Source of the DNA: Steromphala cineraria
Lineage: Eukaryota > Mollusca > Gastropoda > Trochida > Trochidae
Direction of reading: 5' to 3'
Length of the DNA: 64,000 nucleotides
NCBI GenBank assembly: GCA_916613615.1
Contig: OU744734.1
Location: 33,116,301 to 33,180,300 of the forward strand
Under the pieces are notes generated by a model. That model was not told the origin of the DNA and did not search any database. It saw only the letters and a list, made by a program, of their open reading frames with translations. Positions within the stretch are counted from its first letter, which is position 1, and every line of letters starts with the position of its first letter. This document shows, in pieces, positions 1-14,100 of this stretch. Position numbers and translations under genes: made by a program.

Positions 1-982
1 ATTTGGTTATTTGTTATCGGCGTTCAATTCAAAAACAGAAGAAGTTATCACTAATAAAAATAGAGCCAGTGGCTCTGTAGCTCATCAGGCTTCATATCAA
101 TTTTGCTTTAGGGTGTAGCAAATGTGGTTCCTCCCTTACTTTGGACCACAGGGTCACCAAATGTACAATTTGGATTCCTCTTTATCTAACTTAGAAGTTT
201 CAGCTTTCTATGCCTTATGCTTCTTGTGAAAAGATGAAATTAGGTTAACGGGTGTGGTCCCTGAGGCCCTCATTAGGGGCCACAGGGTCACAAAAGCTAT
301 AAATCATAATCCTCCGAGTCAAAGAGTATATTTACAAGGTTTCAGCTTTCTGGGCCTATTGCTTCTGGAGAAGGAGATGAAAATAGGTTTTAAGGGCGTG
401 GTCCCTCTGGCCGTTAATAAGGGTCAAAGGGCCACCAAAGCTACAATTTATAATCCTCACTACTAGTCAAGGAGTCTGTACACCAAGTTTCAGCTTTCTA
501 GGCCTTATGGTTCTGGAGAAGGAGATGAAAATAGGTTTTAAAGGCGTGGTCCCTCTGGCCCTTAATAAGGGTCAAAGGGCCACCAAAGCTACAATTTATA
601 ATCTTCACTAGTCAAGGAGTCTGTACACCAAGTTTCAGCTTTCTAGGCCTTATGGTTCTGGAGAAGAAGATGAAAATAGGTTTTAAGGCTGTGGGGGTCT
701 CTCTGGCCCTTAATAAGGGTCAAAGGGCCACCAAAGCTACAATTTATAATCCTCACTAGCCAAGGAGTCTGTACACCAAGTTTCAGCTTTCTAGGCCTTG
801 TGGTTCTGGAGAAGAAGATGAAAATAGGTTTTAAGGGTGTGGCCCCTATGGCCCTTTATTAGGGGTCACAGGGCCACCAAAGCTACAATTTATAATCCTC
901 ACTAGTCAAGGAGTCTGTACACAAAGTTTCAGCTTTCTAGGCCTTATGGTTCTGGAGAAGAAGTCGAAATTCCACAAAGTTT

Positions 983-1025
983 ACGGACGGACGGATGGAC
1001 GGACGGACGGATGGACGGACGGACG
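983..1025 (+). repeat. (ACGG)n/(ATGG)n microsatellite
   Basis: About ten tetranucleotide copies mixing ACGG and ATGG, placed between the last core monomer and the terminal hairpin of the element at 1-1083. Confidence 0.9.
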
Positions 1026-1048
1026 CCGGACACCATGCCATGCCATAA

Positions 1049-1077
1049 GCCCATCGGGCCTTACAGGCCAGATGAGC
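1049..1077 (+). repeat. Terminal hairpin of the pearl/Helentron-like element
   Basis: Arms GCCCATCGGGCC and GGCCAGATGAGC pair at 10 of 12 positions around a TTACA loop, followed by TAAAAA. A 3' stem-loop near the terminus is characteristic of Helitron/Helentron-type elements. Confidence 0.65.
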
Positions 1078-1083
1078 TAAAAA

Positions 1084-2002
1084 GTGATGATTGGTCATGT
1101 AAGTTAGTCATAGCTTGGGTGACGGGAGAAGTATCACTTTACGTTACTTTGTTGCTCTTTCAAAAGGTTTTTTTCTCGCGGTTTGTCAGCTACCTATTTC
1201 GGCTTCCATTACTCACAGAATGTCTGACTAAAATATCAGCCAACACCGCCAAAAACTATTTTCAATTTCTTGAAAAGTAATTCATTTGTACACTGACAAC
1301 TCCTGAAATATACGCTTTCTCCTTAACTCAATTATACTTGTGTCATATGATAAAAAACACACTGTTTTCAAAATGACTCACAACACAGTTTATTTTCATT
1401 GATAGATAGAGGGTACTAAAGTAATTTTCCCTTTTTATCTATTTCATTGAATGTAATGGATAACGTTGATATGTCACGTGATGAAATAAACCCCCTATTT
1501 GGAAAACTACATTAAGTACTCTATAAAACGTTGTTACTGAAATATGTAATTAAAACCACTTAATAACAGTTAAGTAACTCATATTTATTCACAAAGTGAA
1601 AGTAGTTCCGTCACTTGACAATTTATATCGTCATTTATCACAGTGAAAATATCATATATCGCAACTGTGGCCTGGTGATGATAACCAGTTTATGTCACTG
1701 ACAAGAGCTAGTATTTCACCGCTATTCATATATATAGTAAACACTTTGTCCATGTGATAACGAGGATATTAGTGAAAATGAGACATGTGTAAAAATATAT
1801 CTATATTAACTACGAAAGATGTGCAAGGTTACATTCAAATGTATTTAACGCCGCACTTTTGATAAAAATTGTTGAAATGAAAACAAAATCCACGTCATCA
1901 GATAATTTTTTTCTGTTTGTAAGGACCACAAACATGTCTTTCTGTTTAGGGCCTTAGTCTTACTTAGTGACGAACTATTGTAGCCACCATCACGATACAT
2001 AC
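1084..2002. other. Intron downstream of exon 14, nothing coding recognised
   Basis: AT-rich DNA between the element at 1-1083 and exon 14. It has several short TCAC/GTGA-rich stretches (about 1450-1700) that look like old repeat debris. No later exon of the receptor gene could be recognised on the minus strand. Confidence 0.5.
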
Positions 2003-2121
2003 CATCAGAGTCCAACGATATGTCGGAGACACTCGACAACCCGGATGAGACTAAAGTGGAGACACTGTTCCCGGACATGTCCGCTTGCTTGATGACCAAG
2101 TTCTCCCCCCACAGCAGTAAT
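2003..2121 (-). CDS. Exon 14: propeller 3, blade 4 (last exon in the window)
   Basis: Acceptor GTTGTCAG|ATTACT, donor TGATG|GTATGT; 119 nt, phase 2 in and phase 1 out. It encodes LLLWGENLVIKQADMSGNSV and the loop SSVSDISLDSD. Two blades of propeller 3 and all downstream domains are missing, so further exons must lie beyond position 1. Confidence 0.78.
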
Positions 2122-5100
2122 CTGACAACATGTGATACATATATTGTCATGTATACTCTGCATGTTTTATAGTGTCACTACCACTTTAACATTATCCATA
2201 CGTCATGTAGCGTTGGGATGACGTCATACCGTCACCATGATCGCATGTGCACTCGGTTGTTCCCTGGTCTGTTCAGGGTCTTTTCCTGCTTGTTTAAAGC
2301 ACAGTGACTACTCTGACTAGACAAATTAAAGTTGTTGTTGAATGTTATGCCATATTTCTATTTTCTTCTCTTTATATAAACCATTGGTTCTTAGCTCTTT
2401 ATTTGAATAAAATGCAGCAACGATGATGTAAGGAAACCTACTGTAAACACAACAGTCGATTCAATATATACAATACGGTTTATATAAACTTAATCATGAT
2501 ACACATTTTAGTGAAAGTGGTTTTAAATTTTAGTGAGTATCGAATCCAGAAATGCCGAGTTTCTGAAAATCCTAGTTGAGATAGACTTTATGGAAAAGAA
2601 GATAACATAATATTTACATAAATAGGCTTATGTTTTACCCTTGGTTTCAAAATGACAAGAGACACATACGTTAAGAATGTAAATAATTCTCATTTCATTC
2701 GTCTTTCGGCTATTGTCTTATTGTACAAAAACCTAAACAAAACTATTCTTTACAGCAAAACATTCACTTGTAAGTGTAGAAAATGATACTGACCCCTTCT
2801 TGGGGTAGACGAGGATTGGTCCCGGCTGTGTTGTGGTGTTGACCACTGTCCGGCTGACTGACCCGTCGTGTGTGACCACCCTGATGTACCCGGCCTGGTT
2901 TGTAGATGACGTAGTCATGCTGTAGAAGATGTTGCTAGTGGATGAATCAACATCCATCCCACTCACGGTAAACCCCTCTGTAGAACAATGTTTACACTTA
3001 CATCTCATCTATGAAGTATTCGAAATAAACTAGTGTCCAAAAGAAACGCTACCATACAAATCGCAAGATAACTCAATCCGCTGCAGATTGATACGACTAT
3101 ATAACATAGTTTTATCATTTCTTCAGAAGTCAACTAACTTCTATGCAAAAAATTAAAACATTATTTTTTTCATGATCGCGAGAATCACGCATTTAAATAA
3201 ATCATCTATCTGGAATCTCCGTAACTAGGCGAGATAGCAGAGAGAAATTGGACACTTTTGTTTGTTTTAAAACGTTTTAGGGCAATAGCGCATCAATAAT
3301 TTGTGTCAAATAAAGTGCTATATATCGACAATATTGTTTTCTTACCTAAATTTATTGATTTACAAATTTTAAACTGAAATGACGACAATTCTGTGCAAAG
3401 AACAATTTGAAATTTCGATTTATGTACCCCATGTGTGTTTGAAGATATACCAAATCAAAAGTATCTTTTCTTGAATAATGAAAATGTGCATAATTGTTCA
3501 CAAGACATATGCCTGTCAGATACACTTAAAGTCAACTTTGTCAGAATAAAATATTTGGTTTTGGACGACGTTGAAAACTAGGTAGCGTTTTTTTGGACAC
3601 TAGTTTAAGTATTGTACCTTTAGTTACATCATTTAATTCTTCGGGTTTTTTCACGTGTAATCAGTCTGTTTGAATGAGAACGTAGACTGTATCGAAGGCT
3701 CCTATATAATACATAAAGCAGGATTAACAAATGTTCATAATGTTACATTTTTTGTTATTGCTTGGTGCCCCAAAGGGCACCAAGTATTATGATTTGATTT
3801 CTCTAAAACTTTTCTGAATTCTCTCTATATTACTCTTGATATTTTCAAAGGGAAGCCGCGCCAATCACATGTGTTGTATCCAAATCAAAAGACCAATGAA
3901 CAGAGCTGTAGCAAAAAATGCATTACGTCACCATGTGGGTAATACAAAATATTTGGCACATTAAACTGTGGAATATGATTTCGCTTTAAATGTTATATTA
4001 AAAGAGAAACAATGTTTTATATTAAAGATGCTGATAAATGTTAACAGACTCAATCAAAAACATCTTCATTTGAAGAAGAGTCTGCATTTGTTCCAGATAA
4101 AGCATTAATTATTTCGCATTCAATAATCGCAGAATCCACTTTTTTATAACCCACGGGATTTAATTTCACGCTGGGCTCGCCTGGCGAATTAAAAGTAATG
4201 TTTGTGTAAGTACGATGGTGACATCGAAATAAGACTTATGTTTACTAATAGGTAGATCACTTACGACCACGTGACAAGTCATACTTAACGATGTCACTAA
4301 ATGTTTACGTTGAAAACATGTATTTATTATCAGAGTACTGAAATTGACTCATGCTATATTTAGAATATGACCTACATCGCTGGTTCCAAACGTCAGCTCA
4401 GCGGACCTGGGTTGAAATCCCGTCAGATCATCGGAAAGTTTTTTCTTTATTATCTGTTATACTACTGTTAGTAATCAACCAGCATGACAAGGAGATATCG
4501 TTTTGGCAGTACGTTTTGCACAATTTCCTGTCATTGTCAACGCTTCATGGCAACACAGTGCTTTTACTTCAAGTAACTACATCACAATGCCACAACATCA
4601 TAAACATAGTGACCTCACTATGTAATAACATCACTGTCTTGAAAATCTAGTGTTGTTGTGTTCCGAGATTTAATTTTTTTCTCTGAGATGTCAAAAAGAG
4701 TGAATTTGGATGATAAATAGATTGTCACCCTCGTGTATTTTGATATGAAATATACCAACAATCGTTGATGAATGTAAAAAATATTCATAACGTTCAGCAA
4801 TTGGTGTTGATAGAAATTAATTTTGTGAAGTTAACTTTGAGTAAAACTTGTGTTAATATTAGTGCTGTTATCCAGTGTTGTATATTTCACTTATCCCCCG
4901 AATTGTTCGACAAATCACAATCTCCTTCATCTGCCTATGTGGCACCAAGCATGCCTTTTTAAAGGCTTTTCTTGTTACACGAGTGTTGAGTCTTGATATT
5001 GCACAAGATCAAAGTATTATATGTATTTCCAGTCGAAAATCATAAATGTCTTTTTAGCCACATTGAGTTAGCGAAATGAACAGTTCTTTGAAGATGTCAG

Positions 5101-8100
5101 ATTGTGGAGTGCAGTTGAGTTTATATGATAGGGAGAGAACGCATCCAGCATTACGAAAGCGAAACGCCCCTATACAATCCATCCATTTTTCGATCTGCTT
5201 AAGTATACGTACACAACTATACGGATATGCATTATGTTATTGAAATGTTATCTTTTAACTGATAAAATACAGCAAGCTAAAGCAAAACTTTATGTCAATA
5301 CATGACTTACATTTGCAATGTTTTTGTCGAATGAATGTTCGATATTATCATGCTGAAGCTTTAGAATCTAAGCAAGCCAATCATTACCAACAGAAACATG
5401 TTTAAACATGATGTAGGAAATAATGGGTATTCAAACTGCAGTTACGTCTGAAGCGGAACCCCCCTCTAATGTACACAAAATATACCCCACGTGTACCCCC
5501 CTTTTTGTATTATTTAATTTATTCGAATGCTTTATTTTCAAATAACCAGAGATTATATACATCTGTATATATAGTCTCTGAAATATCTCACCAGTGCCGA
5601 TGACAACTCTTTCCTCGGAGCCATTAAGGAACCCCCTCATTATAAGGCCTCGAGTCTCGTCATACCACACTACCTGGCGTCTCAACCAATCATAGCGCAC
5701 AATGGTTGGTTTATTAGACGGCAATACCCCCACTCCGTTCACAGTGTTGTCTTGGAGTACTTGGTAGATGCTGTTGTCGGATCCATCGATCACCAGGCTG
5801 AAGTCCTCCTCAACTACATCTGATGTAAGAATAAAGAATGACAAATATAGGTATAGAAGTCCTCCTCAACTACATCTGATGTAAGGATAAAGAATGACAA
5901 ATATAGGTATAGAAGTCCTCCTCAACTACATCTGATGTAAGAATAAAGAATGACAAAAATAGGTATAGAAGTCCTCCTCAACTACATCTGATATAAGGAT
6001 AGAGAATGACAAATATAGGTATAGAAGTCCTCCTCAACTACATCTGATATAAGAATAAAGAATGACAAATATAGGTATAGAAGTCCTCCTCAACTACATC
6101 TGATGTAAGAATAAAGAATGACAAATATAGGTATAGAAGTCCTCCTCAATTACATCTGATGTAAGAATAAAGAATGACAAATATAGGTATAGAAGTCCTC
6201 CTCCACTACATCTGATGTAAGAATAAAGAATGACAAATATAGGTATAGAAGTCCTCCTCAACTACATCTGATGTAAGGATAAAGAATGACAAATATAGGT
6301 ATAGAAGTCCTCCTCAACTACATCTGATGTAAGAAAAAGAGAGCAAATATAGGTATAGAAGTCCTCCTCAACTACATCTGATATAAGAATATACAGAGCA
6401 AATATAGGTATAGAAGTCCTCCTCAACTACATCTGATATAAGAATATACAGAGCAAATATAGGTATAGAAGTCCTCCTCAACTACATCTGATGTAAGAAT
6501 AGAGAATGACAAATATAGGTATAGAAGTCCTCCTCAACTACATCTGATGTAAGAATAAAGAATGACAAATATAGGTATAGAAGTCCTCCTCAACTACATC
6601 TGATGTAAGGATAAAGAATGACAAATATAGGTATAGAAGTCCTCCTCAACTACATCTGATGTAAGAATAAAGAATGACAAATATAGGTATAGAAGTCCTC
6701 CTCAACTACATCTGATATAAGAAAAAGAGAGCAAATATAGGTATAGAAGTCCTCCTCAACTACATCTGATATAAGAATATACAGAGCAAATATAGGTATA
6801 GAAGTCCTCCTCAACTACATCTGATGTAAGAATAAAGAATGACAAATATAGGTATAGAAGTCCTCCTCAACTACATCTGATGTAAGGATAAAGAATGACA
6901 AATATAGGTATAGAAGTCCTCCTCAACTACATCTGATGTAAGAATAAAGAATGACAAATATAGGTATAGAAGTCCTCCTCAACTACATCTGATGTAAGAA
7001 TAAAGAATGACAAATATAGGTATAGAAGTCCTCCTCAACTACATCTGATATAAGAATAAAGAATGACAAATATAGGTATAGAAGTCCTCCTCAACTACAT
7101 CTGATGTAAGAATAAAGAATGACAAATATAGGTATAGAAGTCCTCCTCAACTACATCTGATATAAGAATATACAGAGCAAATATAGGTATAGAAGTCCTC
7201 CTCAACTACATCTGATATAAGAATAAAGAATGACAAATATAGGTATAGAAGTCCTCCTCAACTACATCTGATATAAGAATAAAGAATGACAAATATAGGT
7301 ATAGAAGTCCTCCTCAACTACATCTGATGTAAGAATAAAGAATGACAAATATAGGTATAGAAGTCCTCCTCAACTACATCTGATATAAGAATAAACAATG
7401 ACAAATATAGGTATAGAAGTCCTCCTCAACTACATCTGATATAAGAATAAAGAATGACAAATATAGGTATAGAAGTCCTCCTCAACTACATCTGATGTAA
7501 GAATAAAGAATGACAAATATAGGTATAGAAGTCCTCCTCAACTACATCTGATGTAAGAATAAAGAATGACAAATATAGGTATAGAAGTCCTCCTCCACTA
7601 CATCTGAAGTAAGAATAAAGAATGACAAAAATAGGTATAGAAGTCCTCCTCAACTACATCTGATGTAAGGATAAAGAATGACAAATATAGGTATAGAAGT
7701 CCTCCTCAACTACATCTGATATAAGAATAAAGAATGACAAATATAGGTATAGAAGTCCTCCTCAACTACATCTGATATAAGAATAGAGAATGACAAATAT
7801 AGGTATAGAAGTCCTCCTCAACTACATCTGATATAAGAATAAAGAATGACAAATATAGGTATAGAAGTCCTCCTCAACTACATCTGATGTAAGAATAGAG
7901 AATGACAAATATAGGTATAGAAGTCCTCCTCAACTACATCTGATGTAAGAATAGAGAATGACAAATATAGGTATAGAAGTCCTCCTAAACTACATCTGAT
8001 ATAAGAATAAAGAATGACAAATATAGGTATAGAAGTCCTCCTCAACTACATCTGATGTAAGAATAGAGAATGACAAATATAGGTATAGAAGTCCTCCTCA

Positions 8101-11100
8101 ACTACATCTGATGTAAGAATAAAGAATGACAAATATAGGTATAGAAGTCCTCCTCAACTACATCTGATGTAAGGATAAAGAATGACAAATATAGGTATAG
8201 AAGTCCTCCTCAACTACATCTGATGTAAGAATAAAGAATGACAAATATAGGTATAGAAGTCCTCCTAAACTACATCTGATATAAGAATAAAGAATGACAA
8301 ATATAGGTATAGAAGTCCTCCTCAACTACATCTGATGTAAGAATAGAGAATGACAAATATAGGTATAGAAGTCCTCCTCAACTACATCTGATGTAAGAAT
8401 AAAGAATGACAAATATAGGTATAGAAGTCCTCCTCAACTACATCTGATGTAAGGATAAAGAATGACAAATATAGGTATAGAAGTCCTCCTCAACTACATC
8501 TGATGTAAGAATAAAGAATGACAAATATAGGTATAGAAGTCCTCCTCAACTACATCTGATGTAAGAATAGAGAATGACAAATATAGGTATAGAAGTCCTC
8601 CTCAACTACATCTGATGTAAGAATAAAGAATGACAAATATAGGTATAGAAGTCCTCCTCAACTACATCTGATATAAGAATAAAGAATGACAAATATAGGT
8701 ATAGAAGTCCTCCTCAACTACATCTGATGTAAGAATAGAGAATGACAAATATAGGTATAGAAGTCCTCCTCAACTACATCTGATGTAAGAATAGAGAATG
8801 ACAAATATAGGTATAGAAGTCCTCCTCAACTACATCTGATGTAAGAATAGAGAATGACAAATATAGGTATAGAAGTCCTCCTTAACTACATCTGATGTAA
8901 GGATAAAGAATGACAAATATAGGTATAGAAGTCCTCCTCAACTACATCTGATGTAAGGATAAAGAATGACAAATATAGGTATAGAAGTCCTCCTCAACTA
9001 CATCTGATGTAAGAATAAAGAATGACAAATATAGGTATAGAAGTCCTCCTCAACTACATCTGATACAAGGATAAAGAATGACCAATATAGGTATAGAAAT
9101 CCTCCTCAACTACATCCGATGTAAGGACAAAGAATGACAAATATAGGTATAGAAGTCCTCCTCAACTACATCTGATATAAGAAAAAGAGAGCAAATATAG
9201 GTATAGAAGTCCTCCTCAACTACATCTGATGTAAGAATAAAGAATGACAAATATAGGTATAGAAGTCCTCCTCAACTACATCTGATATAAGAAAAAGAGA
9301 GCAAATATAGGTATAGAAGTCCTCCTCAACTACATCTGATATAAGAATAGAGAATGACAAATATAGGTATAGAAGTCCTCCTCAACTACATCCGATGTAA
9401 GGACAAAGAATGACAAATATAGGTATAGAAGTCCTCCTCAACTACATCTGATATAAGAAAAAGAGAGCAAATATAGGTATAGAAGTCCTCCTCAACTACA
9501 TCTGATGTAAGAATAAAGAATGACAAATATAGGTATAGAAGTCCTCCTCAACTACATCTGATATAAGAAAAAGAGAGCAAATATAGGTATAGAAGTCCTC
9601 CTCAACTACATCTGATGTAAAAATAAAGAATGACAAATATAGGTATAGAAGTCCTCCTCAACTACATCTGATGTAAGGATAAAGAATGACAAATATAGGT
9701 ATAGAAGTCCTCCTCAACTACATCTGATGTAAGAATAAAGAATGACAAATATAGGTATAGAAGTCCTCCTAAACTACATCTGATGTAAGGATAAAGAATG
9801 ACAAATATAGGTATAGAAGTCCTCCTCAACTACATCTGATGTAAGGATAAAGAATGACAAATATAGGTATAGAAATCCTCCTCAACTACATCCGATGTAA
9901 GGACAAAGAATGACAAATATAGGTATAGAAGTCCTCCTCAACTACATCTGATATAAGAAAAAGAGAGCAAATATAGGTATAGAAGTCCTCCTCAACTACA
10001 TCTGATATAAGAATATACAGAGCAAATATAGGTATAGAAGTCCTCCTCAACTACATCTGATGTAAGAATAAAGAATGACAAATATAGGTATAGAAGTCCT
10101 CCTCAACTACATCTGATGTAAGAATAAAGAATGACAAATATAGGTATAGAAGTCCTCCTCAACTACATCTGATGTAAGAATAAAGAATGACAAATATAGG
10201 TATAGAAGTCCTCCTCAACTACATCTGATGTAAGAATAAAGAGTGACAAATATAGGTATAGAAGTCCTCCTCAACTACATCTGATATAAGAATAAAGAAT
10301 GACAAATATAGGTATAGAAGTCCTCTGCAACTACATCTGATGTAAGGATAAAGAATGACAAATATAGGTATAGAAGTCCTCCTCAACTACATCTGATATA
10401 AGAATATACAGAGCAAATATAGGTATAGAAGTCCTCCTCAACTACATCTGATGTAAGGATAAAGAGAGCAAATATAGGTATAGATGTCCTCCTCAACTAC
10501 ATCTGATGTAAGAATAAAGAATGAAAAATATAGGTATAGAAGTCCTCTTCAACTACATCTGATGTAAGAATAAAGAATGACAAATATAGGTATAGAAGTC
10601 CTCTTCAACTACATCTGATGTAAGGATAAAGAATGACAGATATAGGTATGGAAGTCCTCCTCAACTACATCTGATGCAAGGATAAAGAATGACAAATATA
10701 GGTATAGAAGTCCTCCTCAACTACATCTGATGTAAGAATAAAGAATGACAAATATAGGTATAGAAGACCTCCTCAACTACATCTGATGTAAGGATAAAGA
10801 ATGACAAATATAGGTATAGAAGTCCTCCTCAACTACATCTGATGTAAGAATAAAGAATGACAAATATAGGTATAGAAGTCTTCCTCAACTACATCTGATA
10901 TAAGAAAAAGAGAGCAAATATAGGTATAGAAGTCCTCCTCAACTACATCTGATATAAGAATATACAGAGCAAATATAGGTATAGAAGTCCTTCTAAACTA
11001 CATCTGATGTAAGAATAAAGAATGACAAATATAGGTATAGAAGTCCTCCTCAACTACATCTGATGTAAGGATAAAGAATGACAAATATAGGTATAGAAGT

Positions 11101-14100
11101 CCTCCCCAACTACATCTGATGTAAGAATAAAGAATGACAAATATAGGTATAGAAGTCCTCCTCAACTACATCTGATGTAAGGATAAAGAATGACAAATAT
11201 AGGTATAGAAGTCCTCCTCAACTACATCTGATATAAGAAAAAGAGAGCAAATATAGGTATAGAAGTCCTCCTTAACTACATCTGATGTAAGAATAAAGAA
11301 TGACAAATATAGGTATAGAAGTCCTCCTCAACTACATCTGATGTAAGAATAAAGAATGACAAATATAGGTATAGAAGTCCTCTGCAACTACATCTGATGT
11401 AAAGATAAAGAGAGCAAATATAGGTATAGATGTCCTCCTCAACTACATCTGATGTAAGAATAAAGAATGACAAATATAGGTATAGAAGTCCTCCTCAACT
11501 ACATCTGATGTAAGAATAAAGAATGACAAATATAGGTAAAGAAGTCCTCCTCAACTACATCTGATGTAAGAATAAAGAATGACAAATATAGGTATAGAAG
11601 TCCTCCTCCACTACATCTGATGTAAGAATAAAGAATGACAAATATAGGTATAGAAGTCCTCCTCAACTACATCTGATGTAAGGATAAAGAATGACAAATA
11701 TAGGTATAGAAGTCCTCCTCAACTACATCTGATGTAAGAAAAAGAGAGCAAATATAGGTATAGAAGTCCTCCTCAACTACATCTGATATAAGAATATAGA
11801 TTGACAAATATAGGTAAAGAAGTCCTCCTCAACTACATCTGATGTAAGAATAAAGAATGACAAATATAGGTATAGAAGTCCTCCTCAACTACATCTGATG
11901 TAAGAATAAAGAATGACAAATATAGGTATAGAAGTCCTCCTCAACTACATCTGATGTAAGAATAAAGAGAGCAAATATAGGTATAGAAGTCCTCCTCAAC
12001 TACATCTGATGTAAGAATAGAGAATGACAAATATAGGTAAAGAAGTCCTCCTCAACTACATCTGATGTAAGGATAAAGAATGACAAATATAGGTATAGAA
12101 GTCCTCCTAAACTACATCTGATATAAGAATAAAGAATGACAAATATAGGTATAGAAGTCCTCCTCAACTACATCTGATGTAAGAATAAGGAATGACAAAT
12201 ATAGGTATAGAAGTCCTCCTCAACTACATCTGATGTAAGAATAAAGAATGACAAATATATGTATAGAAGTCCTCCTCAACTACATCTGATGTAAGAATAA
12301 AGAATGACAAATATAGGTATAGAAGTCCTCCTCAACTACATCTGATATAAGAATGAAGAATGACAAATATAGGTATAGAAGTCCTCCTCAACTACATCTG
12401 ATGTAAGGATAAAGAATGACAAATATAGGTATAGAAGTCCTCCTAAACTACATCTGATATAAGAATAAAGAATGACAAATATAGGTATAGAAGTCCTCCT
12501 CAACTACATCTGATGTAAGAATAAGGAATGACAAATATAGGTATAGAAGTCCTCCTCAACTACATCTGATGTAAGAATAAAGAATGACAAATATAGGTAT
12601 AGAAGTCCTCCTCAACTACATCTGATGTAAGAATAAAGAATGACAAATATATGTATAGAAGTCCTCCTCAACTACATCTGATGTAAGAATAAAGAATGAC
12701 AAATATAGGTATAGAAGTCCTCCTCAACTACATCTGATGTAAGGATAAAGAATGACAAATATAGGTATAGAAGTCCTCCTCAACTACATCTGATGTAAGG
12801 ATAAAGAATGACAAATATAGGTATAGAAGTCCTCCTCAACTACATCTGATGTAAGAATAAAGAATGACAAATATAGGTATAGAAGTCCTCCTCAACTACA
12901 TCTGATGTAAGAATAAAGAATGACAAATATAGGTATAGAAGTCCTCCTCAACTACATCTGATATAAGAATATACAGAGCAAATATAGGTATAGAAGTCCT
13001 CCTCAACTACATCTGATGTAAGAATGAAGAATGACAAATATAGGTATAGAAGTCCTCCTCAACTACATCTGATGTAAGAATAAAGAATGACCAATATAGG
13101 TATAGAAATCCTCCTCAACTACATCCGATGTAAGGACAAAGAATGACAAATATAGGTATAGAAGTCCTCCTCAACTACATCTGATATAAGAAAAAGAGAG
13201 CAAATATAGGTATAGAAGTCCTCCTCAACTACATCTGATGTAAGAATAAAGAATGACAAATATAGGTATAGAAGTCCTCTGCAACTACATCTGATGTAAG
13301 GATAAAGAGAGCAAATATAGGTATAGATGTCCTCCTCAACTACATCTGATGTAAGAATAAAGAATGTAAAATATAGGTATAGAAGTCCTCTTCAACTACA
13401 TCTGATGTAAGAATAAAGAATGACAAATATAGGTATAGAAGTCCTCTTCAACTACATCTGATGTAAGAATAAAGATTGACAAATATAGGTATAGAAGTCC
13501 TCCTCAACTACATCTGATGTAAGGATAAAGAATGACAGATATAGGTATGGAAGTCCTCCTCAACTACATCTGATGTAAGAATAAAGAATGACAAATATAG
13601 GTATAGAAGTCCTCCTCAACTACATCTGATGTAAGAATAAAGAATGACAAATATAGGTATAGAAGTCCTCCTCAACTACATCTGATATAAGAATAAAGAA
13701 TGACAAATATAGGTATAGAAGTCCTCCTCAACTACATCTGATGTAAGAATAAAGAATGACAAATATAGGTATAGAAGCCCTCCTCAACTACATCTGATGT
13801 AAGAATAAAGAATGACAGATATATGTATAGAAGTCCTCCTCAACTACATCTGATGTAAGGATAAAGAATGACAAATATAGGTATAGAAGTCCTCCTCAAC
13901 TACATCTGATATAAGAAAAAGAGAGCAAATATAGGTATAGAAGTCCTCCTCAACTACATCTGATATAAGAATATACAGAGCAAATATAGGTATAGAAGTC
14001 CTCCTCAACTACATCTGATGTAAGAATAAAGAATGACAGATATATGTATAGAAGTCCTCCTCAACTACATCTGATATAAGAATGAAGAATGACAAATATA

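Larger units (their letters stand above)
1..1083 (+). mobile_element. Pearl/Helentron-like non-autonomous element with about 6 tandem monomers
   Basis: Imperfect monomers of about 147 bp follow one another (starts near 107, 248, 391, 541, 686 and 835), each running from GTGGTCCCTCTGGCC to AGTTTCAGCTTTCTAGGCC. They lead into an ACGG/ATGG microsatellite (983-1025), then a terminal hairpin and TAAAAA. Core tandem repeats, ACGG microsatellite and 3' hairpin are the published layout of bivalve pearl elements and related Helentron derivatives; the assignment here is by layout only. The 5' end is probably outside the window. The downstream-gene introns may extend through it. Short open frames inside are not genes. 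Confidence 0.65.
2978..5591 (-). other. Intron 12
   Basis: 2.6-kb phase-1 intron. It holds a perfect 10-bp hairpin at 3761-3784 and a weak tRNA-like promoter motif near 4360-4430. Open frames here of 60-100 codons have no recognisable domain and are taken as chance. Confidence 0.7.

Noticed and set aside
254..466. 70-codon frame in the first kilobase
   Set aside because: Translates the tandem monomers of the pearl-like element. Similar partial frames recur with the repeat.
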